This document shows positions 17,417-25,404 of a stretch of 64,000 bases of DNA, piece after piece. This DNA is from Arthrobacter sp. zg-Y1171 (GTDB lineage: Bacteria; Actinomycetota; Actinomycetes; Actinomycetales; Micrococcaceae). The DNA lies in contig NZ_CP104264.1 in NCBI RefSeq assembly GCF_025244845.1, forward strand, positions 2,790,001-2,854,000, given 5' to 3'. A program made the translations under genes and the position numbers. Position 1 is the first letter of the stretch; every line of letters starts with the position of its first letter. The notes below the pieces were generated by a model. The model was not told the origin of the DNA, ran no database searches, and saw only the letters and a program-made list of their open reading frames with translations.

Positions 17417-18436
17417 ATGAAGAAAATAGGATTCCTGTCCTTCGGACATTACCGGAATGCTGTGGGGTCGATGACTCCCAGTGCGCAGGACGCAATACTG
17501 CAGCAGATTGAGCTGACGGTCGCCGCCGAGGAAATCGGCGTCGACGGCGCGTATATGCGGGTGCACCACTTTGCCCCGCAGTTCTCCGCCCCCTTCCCCA
17601 TGCTCGCCGCCATGGCCGCGCGGACCAGCAGGATCGAGCTGGGCACGGGAGTGATCGACATGCGCTACATGAATCCGCTGGCGATGGCAGAAGACGCCGC
17701 AGTGGCGGACCTGATCAGCGGCGGCAGGCTGCAGCTCGGCATCAGCCGGGGATCCCCCGAGCCCGCCCTGCGCGGTTATGAGTCCTTCGGCTACGTTCCC
17801 GGCCCGGATTCCTCCGACGCCGACATGGCCCGGCAGCACACCGAAGTGTTCCGTGCCGCCATTGCCGGCGCAGGAGTGGCGCAGGCCGATCCGGCCATGA
17901 CCGGCAGCACCGGAGCCATGGCCATTGACCCGCTGTCCCCCGGACTGCCGGAGCGGATCTGGTGGGGGTCCGGGACCCGGGCCACCGCCAAGTGGACCGG
18001 TGAGCAGGGCATGAACCTGATGAGCTCCACGCTCCTGACCGAGGACACCGGGATGCCGTTCGACCAGCTGCAGGCCGAGCAGATTGCGGTGTACCGGAAG
18101 GCCTGGGCCGACGCCGGACACCAGGGCACCCCGCGGGTGTCCGTCAGCCGCAGCATCATTCCGCTGGTGACCGGGCAGGACCGGCACTACTTCGGGCTGC
18201 GCGCACAGGCCGAAGGACGGGACCAGGTGGGCCACCTCGACGGCGGATTGGCCCGGTTCGGGAAGAGCTACATCGGTGAACCGGACGTCATTGCTGCCGA
18301 ATTGGCCGCGGATGCTGCGGTGCAGGAAGCCGACACTGTCCTGGTGACCGTGCCGAACCAGCTGGGCGTGGAGTACAACGCGCATTTGCTGGAGAGCATC
18401 GTCAAGCTTGTGGCGCCGGGGGCCGGCTGGCGGTAA
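17417..18436 (+). CDS. LLM-class flavin-dependent oxidoreductase
   Basis: Bacterial luciferase-like TIM-barrel monooxygenase or reductase, 339 aa, using FMNH2 or F420. The N-terminus KKIGFLSFGHY begins strand 1. Family positions include YMRVHHFAPQF, RIELGTGVIDMRYMNPL, DLISGGRLQLGISRG and a C-terminal YIGEPDVIAAEL. The ATG at 17417 has GGAG 6 bases upstream. It is divergent from the RBBP9-like hydrolase. Substrate unknown; neighbours do not help. Confidence 0.85.
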   Translation: MKKIGFLSFGHYRNAVGSMTPSAQDAILQQIELTVAAEEIGVDGAYMRVHHFAPQFSAPFPMLAAMAARTSRIELGTGVIDMRYMNPLAMAEDAAVADLISGGRLQLGISRGSPEPALRGYESFGYVPGPDSSDADMARQHTEVFRAAIAGAGVAQADPAMTGSTGAMAIDPLSPGLPERIWWGSGTRATAKWTGEQGMNLMSSTLLTEDTGMPFDQLQAEQIAVYRKAWADAGHQGTPRVSVSRSIIPLVTGQDRHYFGLRAQAEGRDQVGHLDGGLARFGKSYIGEPDVIAAELAADAAVQEADTVLVTVPNQLGVEYNAHLLESIVKLVAPGAGWR

Positions 18437-19138
18437 GTCTCGTCTTGCCCGGGTCCAGCCGGGTCCAGCCGGGTCCGCCGGGTCCGCCCCCTGCGGGGCT
18501 GGAACGGCGGCAACGAAATTCCCCGCTCGCAGAGCTCGCGGGAAATATTAAAGCCGCCTTCCTCCAGCCCCTCCGGTGGCGGCGCGTGGTGTCCAGCACC
18601 TTCCGGGGCGGGCTGGGCCCAGCTCCTCCGGTGGCGGTTATAGGTGCCGGAGCGCCTTCCTCCAGGCCCTCCGGCCACGGGCAGCGTCCCAACCAGGACG
18701 CGGCCTGCGTACATCTTCGACTGGGAGGGACGGGCGTCGCCCCCGAGGTCCTCGCGCCGACGGAAGGCGAGGTGCGTAGGCGCCGGACGGACCGGGTTAG
18801 GCGGCTTTAATAATCCTTGCGAGCTCTGCGAGCAGGGATTTTCGTTGCCGCCGTTCCTGTCCGCCCGGCGCACCCACCGGAACGTACCCCCATCGGTCCG
18901 CCCCGGCGCACCCCAACGGAACCCTCGAACGGCATCCCGAAAACGGTCCACTGTCGAAATGTCAGTGGCCTCCGCTAGAGTAGTTTTCAGCTTCACGAGA
19001 TGTGGCCTTCGCCCGGTTTACCGGGCACAAAAGCTCCGACTGGCCCCACACCAACCCCATTGTTCGGCGGGTGGTTCGGATGACGAAGCGGCCTGCGTCA
19101 TTCGTCGCAGGCAAGGACAACCTGCAAAGGAACCCACT
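18437..19138. other. 702-bp region without credible genes
   Basis: Holds a REPIN-like inverted-repeat element (18505-18853), preceded by short runs of GGGTCCAGCC and followed by about 280 bp leading to a small hypothetical gene. Open frames here read through the repeat arms in both directions and have no SD or family features. Internally the element repeats CTCCGGTGGCGG twice (around 18571 and 18627) and a third related copy. Confidence 0.75.
18505..18853. repeat. REPIN-like inverted-repeat element, copy A
   Basis: Two 54-bp arms in inverted orientation, 18505-18558 and 18800-18853, identical at 48 of 54 positions, with 241 bp between them. Each arm is itself a hairpin: outer GGCGGC/GCCGCC, inner GCTC-GCA-GAGC. 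The match between the two arms continues outward through GGAAC, a flank not shared with copy B. No transposase reading frame lies inside. The same arm recurs in copy B at 51811-52295. Confidence 0.9.
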
Positions 19139-19543
19139 GTGAGCATCTCCAGTGTCAGCAAATCCGGTCTCAGCAACTGCAGCGGCTTCGCCCCCGGGCA
19201 CAACATCCATTGGATCCACAGCCGCCGCCTCGAGGGCTGGGAACAGTGGTCGGACGTCGAAGTCACGGCGGATCCGCAGCTGGACCTCATCTATCTGGTG
19301 TCCGAAGGTACCCAGCACCTGATGTGGTTCCACAATGTTCCGGCTGTCGCCACCGCGCTCGCGGCCGCCGTCGATACCCCGCAGTGGTGCCGGCACTATT
19401 CCACACTGATGGTGCCGGGCGGGTTTGATTCCGATGCCCGGAGTTCTTTTTTCTACTTGGCCCGGCCGGAGCGGGTCGTTCCCTGCAACGGCTCCCTGGT
19501 TCGGGCCCCGGAAACTGAGCGGATCGAAAAGGCCGGCTCCTAG
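19139..19543 (+). CDS. Hypothetical protein, 134 aa
   Basis: Family not recognised. The GTG start has AAAGGA 7 bases upstream. The composition is that of a soluble cytosolic protein: several tryptophans (NIHWIHSRRLEGWEQW), a predicted strand DLIYLVSEGTQHLMWFH, an alanine-rich helix AVATALAAAVDTPQW and three cysteines. No signal peptide or membrane segment. It lies just after repeat element A. A role cannot be assigned; codon use and GC look native. Confidence 0.65.
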   Translation: MSISSVSKSGLSNCSGFAPGHNIHWIHSRRLEGWEQWSDVEVTADPQLDLIYLVSEGTQHLMWFHNVPAVATALAAAVDTPQWCRHYSTLMVPGGFDSDARSSFFYLARPERVVPCNGSLVRAPETERIEKAGS

Positions 19544-19663
19544 CTGCCGCTCCGTCTCGGGACCCGTACGGATTCCGAGACGGTGCAGCCGCGTGCGAGG
19601 AGCTGGGCAGGCCCGAACGTCCGCGGCCCGCCGCTACGCGCGACCCCGGAGCGGCCGCGAACC

Positions 19664-19669
19664 TACGCT
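19664..19669 (+). promoter_or_regulatory. -10 box of leaderless VOC gene
   Basis: TACGCT, 7 bases before the ATG at 19677, with no SD in between. Confidence 0.45.
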
Positions 19670-19676
19670 GGGCGCC

Positions 19677-20114
19677 ATGGCATACAACATACAAATCTGT
19701 GTGGACTGCACCCATGCCCTCAACCAAGCGGATTGGTGGGCCGAAACCCTCAAATGGGCCAGGGAACCCACCGACCAGGAGGTCCTCCAATCCGCCCTGG
19801 ACCAGGGCCTTGCCTCACCGACGGACGTAGTGGAACACCACGGCGTCCGGGTCTGGGGGGATGTCGCGGCCATTTGCCCGCCCGACCAGGTGGGCCGCCG
19901 CGGGCGGCTGCGCATCCTGTTCCAGACGGTGCCGGAACCCAAGACAGTCAAGGACCGGATCCACCTCGACGTGATTCTGGATGACATGGCCAAGGAGGAA
20001 GCACGCCCCAGGCTGGAACAGCGGGGAGCCACCTTCCTTTATGAAGCCAGCCAGGGGCCGCAATCCTGGTACACCATGGCCGACCCGGAAGGGAACGAAT
20101 TCTGCATCGGTTGA
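19677..20114 (+). CDS. VOC (glyoxalase-like) domain protein
   Basis: 145-aa vicinal-oxygen-chelate protein. It opens with NIQICVDCTHALNQADWWAETL, has a central DRIHLDVILDDM that supplies a typical metal-ligand His, and ends in the signature DPEGNEFCIG with Glu. This pattern fits the Glyoxalase_6-like group, which includes bleomycin-resistance-like and uncharacterised proteins. The ATG is 7 bases behind a TACGCT -10 and lacks an SD, so the transcript may be leaderless. It converges with the CPBP protease gene. Confidence 0.82.
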   Translation: MAYNIQICVDCTHALNQADWWAETLKWAREPTDQEVLQSALDQGLASPTDVVEHHGVRVWGDVAAICPPDQVGRRGRLRILFQTVPEPKTVKDRIHLDVILDDMAKEEARPRLEQRGATFLYEASQGPQSWYTMADPEGNEFCIG

Positions 20115-20179
20115 CGACGCCGGGACTCACCCTTGTACAGAAGGCGGACGCTGGGACGCGGCAGCTACGCAGGCAGCAG

Positions 20180-20944
20180 CTACTGCTGCAACAGCTCCGG
20201 CGGCACGCTGTAGAGGAGGATGACACCCAGCAGGTTTTTCGCGGCGTGCACACCGTAGGAAAGCATGAAGTTGTTTCCGGCCCAGACGTAGATGCCTACG
20301 AGGGTGGCGCCCATCGCCAGGTAGGGCATCAGCACCGGCAGGGTCAGGGATTCCTTGCCCACAATGTGGATGGAGGCGAATAACAGGACCGACAGGATGC
20401 AGCATCCCCAGAGGTTCCAGTACCGGCTGAGCTTGCCGATCAGCAGGTGGCGGAAAATGTACTCCTCGACAAAGGGCGCCAGCACCACCAGCAGCGGCAC
20501 CACCAGCCACGGCGATACGGACCCCACAAATCCCTCGACGGCTTCCTGGTTCACCGCCGTTTCGACCTGCCCGCTCAGCAACGCCCCGATCATGGTGACA
20601 ATGAGCATGACGAGGACGCCGGCCGGAATCAGGGACAGGGACAGCACCGGCCGGGTAGCCAGAATCTTCGTTTCCCGCACCACGTAGGGCCGGGCCGCGA
20701 GGAAAGCCAGGAGGCCTGCGACCCCGTAAAACGCCAGGTTCAGGACGTAGGCGGCTGCAACCGGATCCGGAACCAGCATCACCAGGACAGGCATAACGAG
20801 TCCAGGCGCAAAGCTCAGGACCAGCAGGAACACCACGTAGAAACCTGCTGCCACGGCGTCACGGCGGGTGAAACGGTAGGAAAGCCACGGAATGTGGGCC
20901 GCAGGTCGCCCCGGAGGGCCGGTCCGGTATTCGTTCGCTGTCAT
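20180..20944 (-). CDS. CPBP-family intramembrane metalloprotease
   Basis: Membrane protein of 254 aa with about eight hydrophobic segments. The ABI/CPBP active-site motifs are all there: EEYIFR (glutamate pair plus Arg), FASIHIVG and SYGVHAAKN, each with the metal-binding His. Members cleave or bind membrane peptides, for example in bacteriocin self-immunity or prenyl-protein handling, but most are of unknown function. The ATG at 20944 is 41 bp behind the stop of nnrD on the same strand, so it is probably read in the same operon. Confidence 0.88.
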   Translation of the reverse strand: MTANEYRTGPPGRPAAHIPWLSYRFTRRDAVAAGFYVVFLLVLSFAPGLVMPVLVMLVPDPVAAAYVLNLAFYGVAGLLAFLAARPYVVRETKILATRPVLSLSLIPAGVLVMLIVTMIGALLSGQVETAVNQEAVEGFVGSVSPWLVVPLLVVLAPFVEEYIFRHLLIGKLSRYWNLWGCCILSVLLFASIHIVGKESLTLPVLMPYLAMGATLVGIYVWAGNNFMLSYGVHAAKNLLGVILLYSVPPELLQQ

Positions 20945-20985
20945 TACCTCAGGATATGGGCCGTTCCGCCGGGATACAGCCCTCG

Positions 20986-21867
20986 CTAGCTCAACTCCGC
21001 GATCACCGGCGGCATGGCCTCGAGCAGCTCCCGCGCCAGGAAGCTGAGCGGTCCCCGCGAGGCGGAGAGCCGGTCCCCGCTCACCGCGTGCAGATAGGTG
21101 CCCCAGCACGCTGCCTGTTCCGGCGTCGCACCGCGGGCAAGGAACCCGCCCACCGCACCGGCAAGGACATCCCCGGACCCGGAGGTACCCAGGCCCGAGT
21201 TCCCGGCCGGCACTTCCCAGCTCCTTCCGTCAGGAGCGGTAATGACGTTGTGCGCGCTGACCACCGCCCGGTATTTCCGTGCCACCTCCAGGGAGGCTTT
21301 CGGCAGGTCCAGGGAGTCTTCGTCGGCATCCTCGTCCTCGAGGAGGCGCAGGATTTCAGCACCGTTCGGGGTCAGGACCAGCCGGCCGGCCAGGGTGTCG
21401 TAAAGTTCCGGCAGCCCGGGCAGCACTCCGAGGGCAAAGGCGTCCAGTACCACCTGTGTCTTTTCCCCGAGCAGCGGAACCACTGAACGCAGGAGCGCTG
21501 CGGCCTGCTCGGCGTCGTCCAGGCCGGGGCCGATCACTACTGCCGACGCCGTCGAAAGATCGGATTCGAGCCGCTTGCCGGCCGCCGCGCCGTCAATCCC
21601 GCCGTCTTCCTCCGGCAGTCCCACCACCCCGGATTCGGGGATGGCCACGGCGACGGCGATCGCCGCCGATTCCGCCAACCCCATGGTCAGGCGGCCGGCG
21701 CCGACCCGCAGTCCGGCAAGCCCGGTCAGCATCACCGCTCCCGGGGTGCTGCGCGCTCCGCCGATCACCAGCACGGTGCCGCGGTCCTCCTTGCCGGAGG
21801 CCTCGGTGGAAAGCCGCCAGCCGCGCAGCAGTGCGGGGGTAACAAGCTCAACGGGGGTGGATGTCAT
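20986..21867 (-). CDS. nnrD: ADP-dependent NAD(P)H-hydrate dehydratase
   Basis: Repairs damaged NAD(P)H hydrates, using ADP. 293 aa, ribokinase-like fold. Glycine-rich VLVIGGARSTPGAVMLTG near the N-terminus, VIGPGLDD in the middle and the catalytic AGNSGLGTSGSGDVLAG near 230. The start at 21867 is preceded by AGGAG 7 bases upstream; the ATG five codons earlier contains that SD and is rejected. The N-terminal epimerase half (NnrE) of the fused E. coli enzyme is absent. It overlaps the upstream phosphatase gene by 20 bp, so co-translation is likely. Confidence 0.9.
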   Translation of the reverse strand: MTSTPVELVTPALLRGWRLSTEASGKEDRGTVLVIGGARSTPGAVMLTGLAGLRVGAGRLTMGLAESAAIAVAVAIPESGVVGLPEEDGGIDGAAAGKRLESDLSTASAVVIGPGLDDAEQAAALLRSVVPLLGEKTQVVLDAFALGVLPGLPELYDTLAGRLVLTPNGAEILRLLEDEDADEDSLDLPKASLEVARKYRAVVSAHNVITAPDGRSWEVPAGNSGLGTSGSGDVLAGAVGGFLARGATPEQAACWGTYLHAVSGDRLSASRGPLSFLARELLEAMPPVIAELS

Positions 21868-22588
21868 CGGTTTCTCCTGCATGTTCGGTTACCGGTGCTC
21901 CGCTGTCCTGCAGGTGGAGCACGCTGTTGAAGGTGTGTAGTTTCCAGAGCCCGGTGCCGGTGGGGCGCACCAGCCGGGTCACGGAGCCGTTCCGCACGCT
22001 GTTGGCGGCGGCGGTGTCCAGCAGTTCCTGCTCGCTGATCCGTTCCAGCACGTAACGGATCAGCAGGATCACGGCGTCGTGGCAAACCACCGCCACACGC
22101 TTGCCGTCTTCCTCGTCGTCGAGGTCCCGGAACACCGACCGCAGCCGCAGCGCGACGTCGGCCCAGGACTCGCCGCCCGGCGGACGGTAGGCGAATTTCC
22201 CCAGCCAGGACCGGCGTTCGGCTTCCCCGGGGAAACGCGCCGCGACGCCGGCGGAGGTCAACAGATCCAGGATCCCGAGTTCCCGGTCCCGCAGGCGCTC
22301 GTCAATCCGCATGCCACCGGTGAGGCCGGCCAGCCCCGCCAGTTCGGCCGTCTGCCGGGCCCGCAGGTAGGGCGAACACCAGACGGACTCGGGCAGCTCT
22401 TCGGCGGGAAGCCCGGCAATCCAGCGGCCAAGCGCTGCCGCCTGCTGCTCGCCGTCGGAGCTGAGCGGGACATCGGGGTCCCGCCAGGGAAGGTCGATAC
22501 GTTCGGCGCCCTCGCGGCCTGCGCGGGTAGCGGCCACGTTGCCGGCGGATTCACCGTGGCGGACCAGAATCAGTTCAGTTGCACCCAT
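21848..22588 (-). CDS. Histidine phosphatase (phosphoglycerate mutase-like)
   Basis: 246-aa member of the histidine phosphatase superfamily. Catalytic RHGES near the N-terminus (LILVRHGESAGN), the second arginine in SPYLRARQTAEL and the second histidine in VAVVCHDAVILLIRYVL. Substrate not identifiable; the superfamily includes sugar-phosphate and alpha-ribazole phosphatases. It is the first gene of a three-gene unit with nnrD and the CPBP protease. Confidence 0.85.
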   Translation of the reverse strand: MGATELILVRHGESAGNVAATRAGREGAERIDLPWRDPDVPLSSDGEQQAAALGRWIAGLPAEELPESVWCSPYLRARQTAELAGLAGLTGGMRIDERLRDRELGILDLLTSAGVAARFPGEAERRSWLGKFAYRPPGGESWADVALRLRSVFRDLDDEEDGKRVAVVCHDAVILLIRYVLERISEQELLDTAAANSVRNGSVTRLVRPTGTGLWKLHTFNSVLHLQDSGAPVTEHAGETDDIHPR

Positions 22589-22626
22589 GCTCCGACTCTA
22601 CCCGCCGGTCTCCGGAGGCCAAGGGC

Positions 22627-23859
22627 TCAGGTACCGGAGCGGGTATCCACCCTGCCGCCGTTGCGCACCGTGAACGTCAGCAGCAGGGCGACGGCGGCAA
22701 AGGCCGCAAGCAGCATCAGGCCCACGAAATAGCTGCGGTTCGCCGGATCATAGGTTGCCCCCATAACCAGCGGAGGGAAGTAGCCGCCGAGCCCGCCGGC
22801 GGCGGCAATAATCCCGCCGACGGTGCCCACGTCCTGCGCCGGAGCGGCACGGCCCACCCAGGCGAACACTCCGCCGGTGCCCAGCCCCAGGAACAAGGCC
22901 ATCAGGATGAACGCCGTACCGTAGACCTCCTCCTCCTCCGGCCGGAGGGCAACAATAACGGCCAGGACTGCCGTGCCGGCAAAGGAAGCGAGCGTGACCA
23001 GTTTCGGCCCGACCTTGTCCGCGATGGTGCCGCCGATCGGCCGGGCGATGACGGCGGCCACGGCGAAGCCTGCGGTCCTGGTTCCTGCCGCGGTCGCATC
23101 GTAATCGTAGACATTGCCCAGATAGGTGGGCAGGTAGTTGGAGAACGCCACAAACGCACCGAACACCACGCCGTACAGGAAGCACAGCTGCCAGGTGACG
23201 CGCAGGGTGAAGGCGTGGGTGATCTTCGGCAGCACCGGTTCCGTGGGCCTTGACCAGGCCGGGGATTCGCGCAGGATCAGCCAGCTCAGCACTGCCATGG
23301 CCGCGACGACGACGGCGATGGTGATGTGGGTGCCCATGTAGCCGACGGCGGCCACCAGCCGCGGGGTGAAGAACGCCGACACGGCCGTCCCCACCATGCC
23401 GGCCCCGAACACCCCGGTGGCGAAGCCCTTCCGGCTGCGTTCGTACCAGGCGGAGCAGAAGGGGATGCCGATCGCGAAGACGGTCCCGGCGATGCCGAGG
23501 AAGAACGCGATGACCACCAGGAAGGGGAAGTTGCCCTGCTGGCCGACGATTCCGGTGAGCAGTACCAGCGGGGCCGTCACTCCCAGGATCACGGTGAACA
23601 TGACGCGGCCGCCGTAGCGGTCCGTCAGGGCGCCGACGGGGATCCGGGCCACCGAGCCGACCAGGATCGGCATGGCCACAAGGACCGAGGTTTGTCCGGC
23701 ACCCAGGTCCATGTCTGCGGCGTAGCGGCTGGAGAGCGGTCCGATGATCGTCCAGGCCCAGAACCCCACTGTGGAGGCAATGGTTGCGACGATCAGGTTC
23801 CGCAGCTGGCCGGACCGGAGGTCTGCGCCTGCGGCCGGAGGAGAAGATGCTGTGGACAT
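22627..23859 (-). CDS. narK: Nitrate/nitrite transporter
   Basis: MFS transporter of the nitrate/nitrite porter family, 410 aa and about 12 membrane segments. The family arginine and signature regions are seen in SVARIPVGALTDRYGGR and in the second-half equivalent RPIGGTIADKVGPK, and there is a glycine-rich AAAGGLGGYFPP segment. It follows narI at a distance of 34 bp. It should bring nitrate in for, and export nitrite from, the NarGHI enzyme. Start chosen at MSTASSPPAAG; the longer frame upstream overlaps narI. Confidence 0.92.
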   Translation of the reverse strand: MSTASSPPAAGADLRSGQLRNLIVATIASTVGFWAWTIIGPLSSRYAADMDLGAGQTSVLVAMPILVGSVARIPVGALTDRYGGRVMFTVILGVTAPLVLLTGIVGQQGNFPFLVVIAFFLGIAGTVFAIGIPFCSAWYERSRKGFATGVFGAGMVGTAVSAFFTPRLVAAVGYMGTHITIAVVVAAMAVLSWLILRESPAWSRPTEPVLPKITHAFTLRVTWQLCFLYGVVFGAFVAFSNYLPTYLGNVYDYDATAAGTRTAGFAVAAVIARPIGGTIADKVGPKLVTLASFAGTAVLAVIVALRPEEEEVYGTAFILMALFLGLGTGGVFAWVGRAAPAQDVGTVGGIIAAAGGLGGYFPPLVMGATYDPANRSYFVGLMLLAAFAAVALLLTFTVRNGGRVDTRSGT

Positions 23860-23893
23860 GGGCTGCCTGCCTTCCGCCAGATGAACTCGGTTC

Positions 23894-24709
23894 CTAAGGT
23901 GTGCCCGGGCGGTCCCGGTCGGGGGTCCCCACGGGGTCCCAGCCGCCGCGCGGCGTCCTGGCCCCCGGAACCGGCCGCCGGCCCCGTGAGCGGTAGACGA
24001 TGTAGGGCCGGAACAGGTAGTGCACGGGCGCGGTAAACGCATGGACCAGCCGGGTGAAGGGCCAGAGGGCAAAGAGCACCAGCCCGAAGACCGTATGGAT
24101 CTTGAAGGACATGGAGGCAGCCGTCATTCCCGTGATGTCGGGCTGCAGGATGAAGATGGAGCGGAACCACGGCGCCACGGTGTCCCGGTAGTTGACGATG
24201 TTCGTGTCGAAAACGGAAAAGACCGTGGTCGCGAGTCCGGTCAGGATCGCAGCCAGGAGGAAGATGTACATCCCTTTGTCATTGCGGGTGGTGGCCATGA
24301 AGACCGGGCCGGTGGTCCGGCGTCGGTAAATCAACAGCACTATCCCCACCAGCGTGGCTACGCCCGCCAGGATGCCCACGCTCAGGGCGAAGAAATGGTA
24401 GGTGTCCTCGTTGAGTCCGATCGCGTCCATCCAGGTTTTCGGAATCACCAATCCGACGAAATGCCCCACAATCACCGCCAGGATCCCGAAGTGGAAGAGC
24501 GGGGAAGCGATGCGCAGCAGCCGGGACTCGTAGAGCTGGGATGACCGGGTGGTCCAGCCGAACTGGTCATACCGGTACCGCCAGATGGAGCCGAGCACCA
24601 GGATGGCCAGCACCAGATAGGGCAGCACTCCCCAAAGCATGACGTCGTCCACTCCCACCTGCACGTTCCCCGGCGGCGGCACGTCCAGCGGTGCGGGTAC
24701 GGCAGTCAT
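23894..24709 (-). CDS. narI: Respiratory nitrate reductase, gamma subunit
   Basis: Cytochrome b subunit that takes electrons from menaquinol on the outer face and passes them to NarH; 271 aa with five membrane helices. Heme-ligand histidines lie in PLFHFGILAVIVGHFVG and in FKIHTVFGLVLFALWPFTRLVHAF. The C-terminal tail is basic and proline-rich. The start lies in a 4-bp ATGA overlap with narJ. Confidence 0.94.
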   Translation of the reverse strand: MTAVPAPLDVPPPGNVQVGVDDVMLWGVLPYLVLAILVLGSIWRYRYDQFGWTTRSSQLYESRLLRIASPLFHFGILAVIVGHFVGLVIPKTWMDAIGLNEDTYHFFALSVGILAGVATLVGIVLLIYRRRTTGPVFMATTRNDKGMYIFLLAAILTGLATTVFSVFDTNIVNYRDTVAPWFRSIFILQPDITGMTAASMSFKIHTVFGLVLFALWPFTRLVHAFTAPVHYLFRPYIVYRSRGRRPVPGARTPRGGWDPVGTPDRDRPGTP

Positions 24710-25404
24710 GGGTGGCTCCTTTCGCTCACCGGCAGCAGCCGCGAGCTGTACGGTTCCAGCCCCACGGTTTCGGTGGGCGGGCCGTAGCCCGCGGTACGCA
24801 TCACGGCGGCCTGGGTTTCGGGTGACACACCGGGAAGGGTGGAGCAGACCAGGGTCAGGACGCCCTCGTAGGGCAGGTCGTCGTCCCGCAGGGCCAGCCG
24901 GAGCAGTTCCACTGACGGACGGTAGCGCTGCAGCAGTTCGTAACCGTCCTCCGGAGAAACCTTGGCGGCGAATTCCAGCACCAGGGGCAGGTAGTCCGGC
25001 AGCTCGGTGCCTTCCGGCAGCACACCGTGGGAGCGGTAGATCTCCTTGAAGGCGGCGAGCGCCTCACCCCGGCGGCGGGTATCCCCGTCGGTCCAGTAGG
25101 TCAGGTGCAGGCTGTGCCGCTTGGACAGGTCGAATTCCTGCACATAGGCCGCCTGCACATCCGGCAGCGGCCGGGACGACAGCCAGGCGAAGAGCGGCTC
25201 CAGCTCCTCCGCCGGTGCCCCGGCTTCAGCCAGGGCCGCGCGGATTCCCGGGATCAGTTCCACCAGCTGCTCGTCGGGGTATTCGAGCAGCAGGGCAGCC
25301 GCCTGCCGGATCACCCGGCTGCGGCCCGGCCGGGCATCGGCGTAGGGCTCGGGCGCCAGGGTGCCCTTCCCGGGTTTGCCGAGCAGCTTCTCCAGCAGGC
25401 TCAT
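24706..25404 (-). CDS. narJ: Nitrate reductase molybdenum cofactor assembly chaperone
   Basis: Cytoplasmic TorD-like chaperone, 232 aa, that holds apo-NarGH during Mo-cofactor insertion and is not part of the final enzyme. Helical protein with the family segments AALLLEYPDEQL, YVQEFDLSKRHSLHLTYWTDGDTRRRG and GTELPDYLPLVLEF. It overlaps narH and narI by 4 bp each, which fits equimolar synthesis. Confidence 0.93.
   Translation of the reverse strand: MSLLEKLLGKPGKGTLAPEPYADARPGRSRVIRQAAALLLEYPDEQLVELIPGIRAALAEAGAPAEELEPLFAWLSSRPLPDVQAAYVQEFDLSKRHSLHLTYWTDGDTRRRGEALAAFKEIYRSHGVLPEGTELPDYLPLVLEFAAKVSPEDGYELLQRYRPSVELLRLALRDDDLPYEGVLTLVCSTLPGVSPETQAAVMRTAGYGPPTETVGLEPYSSRLLPVSERSHP

Noticed and set aside
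18268..18996. Small proteins reading NIPSELCERGISLPP-like sequence through the repeat arms, here and at 51634-52333
   Set aside because: The same peptide appears wherever the palindromic arm occurs and in either orientation, so it reflects the repeat DNA, not a conserved gene.
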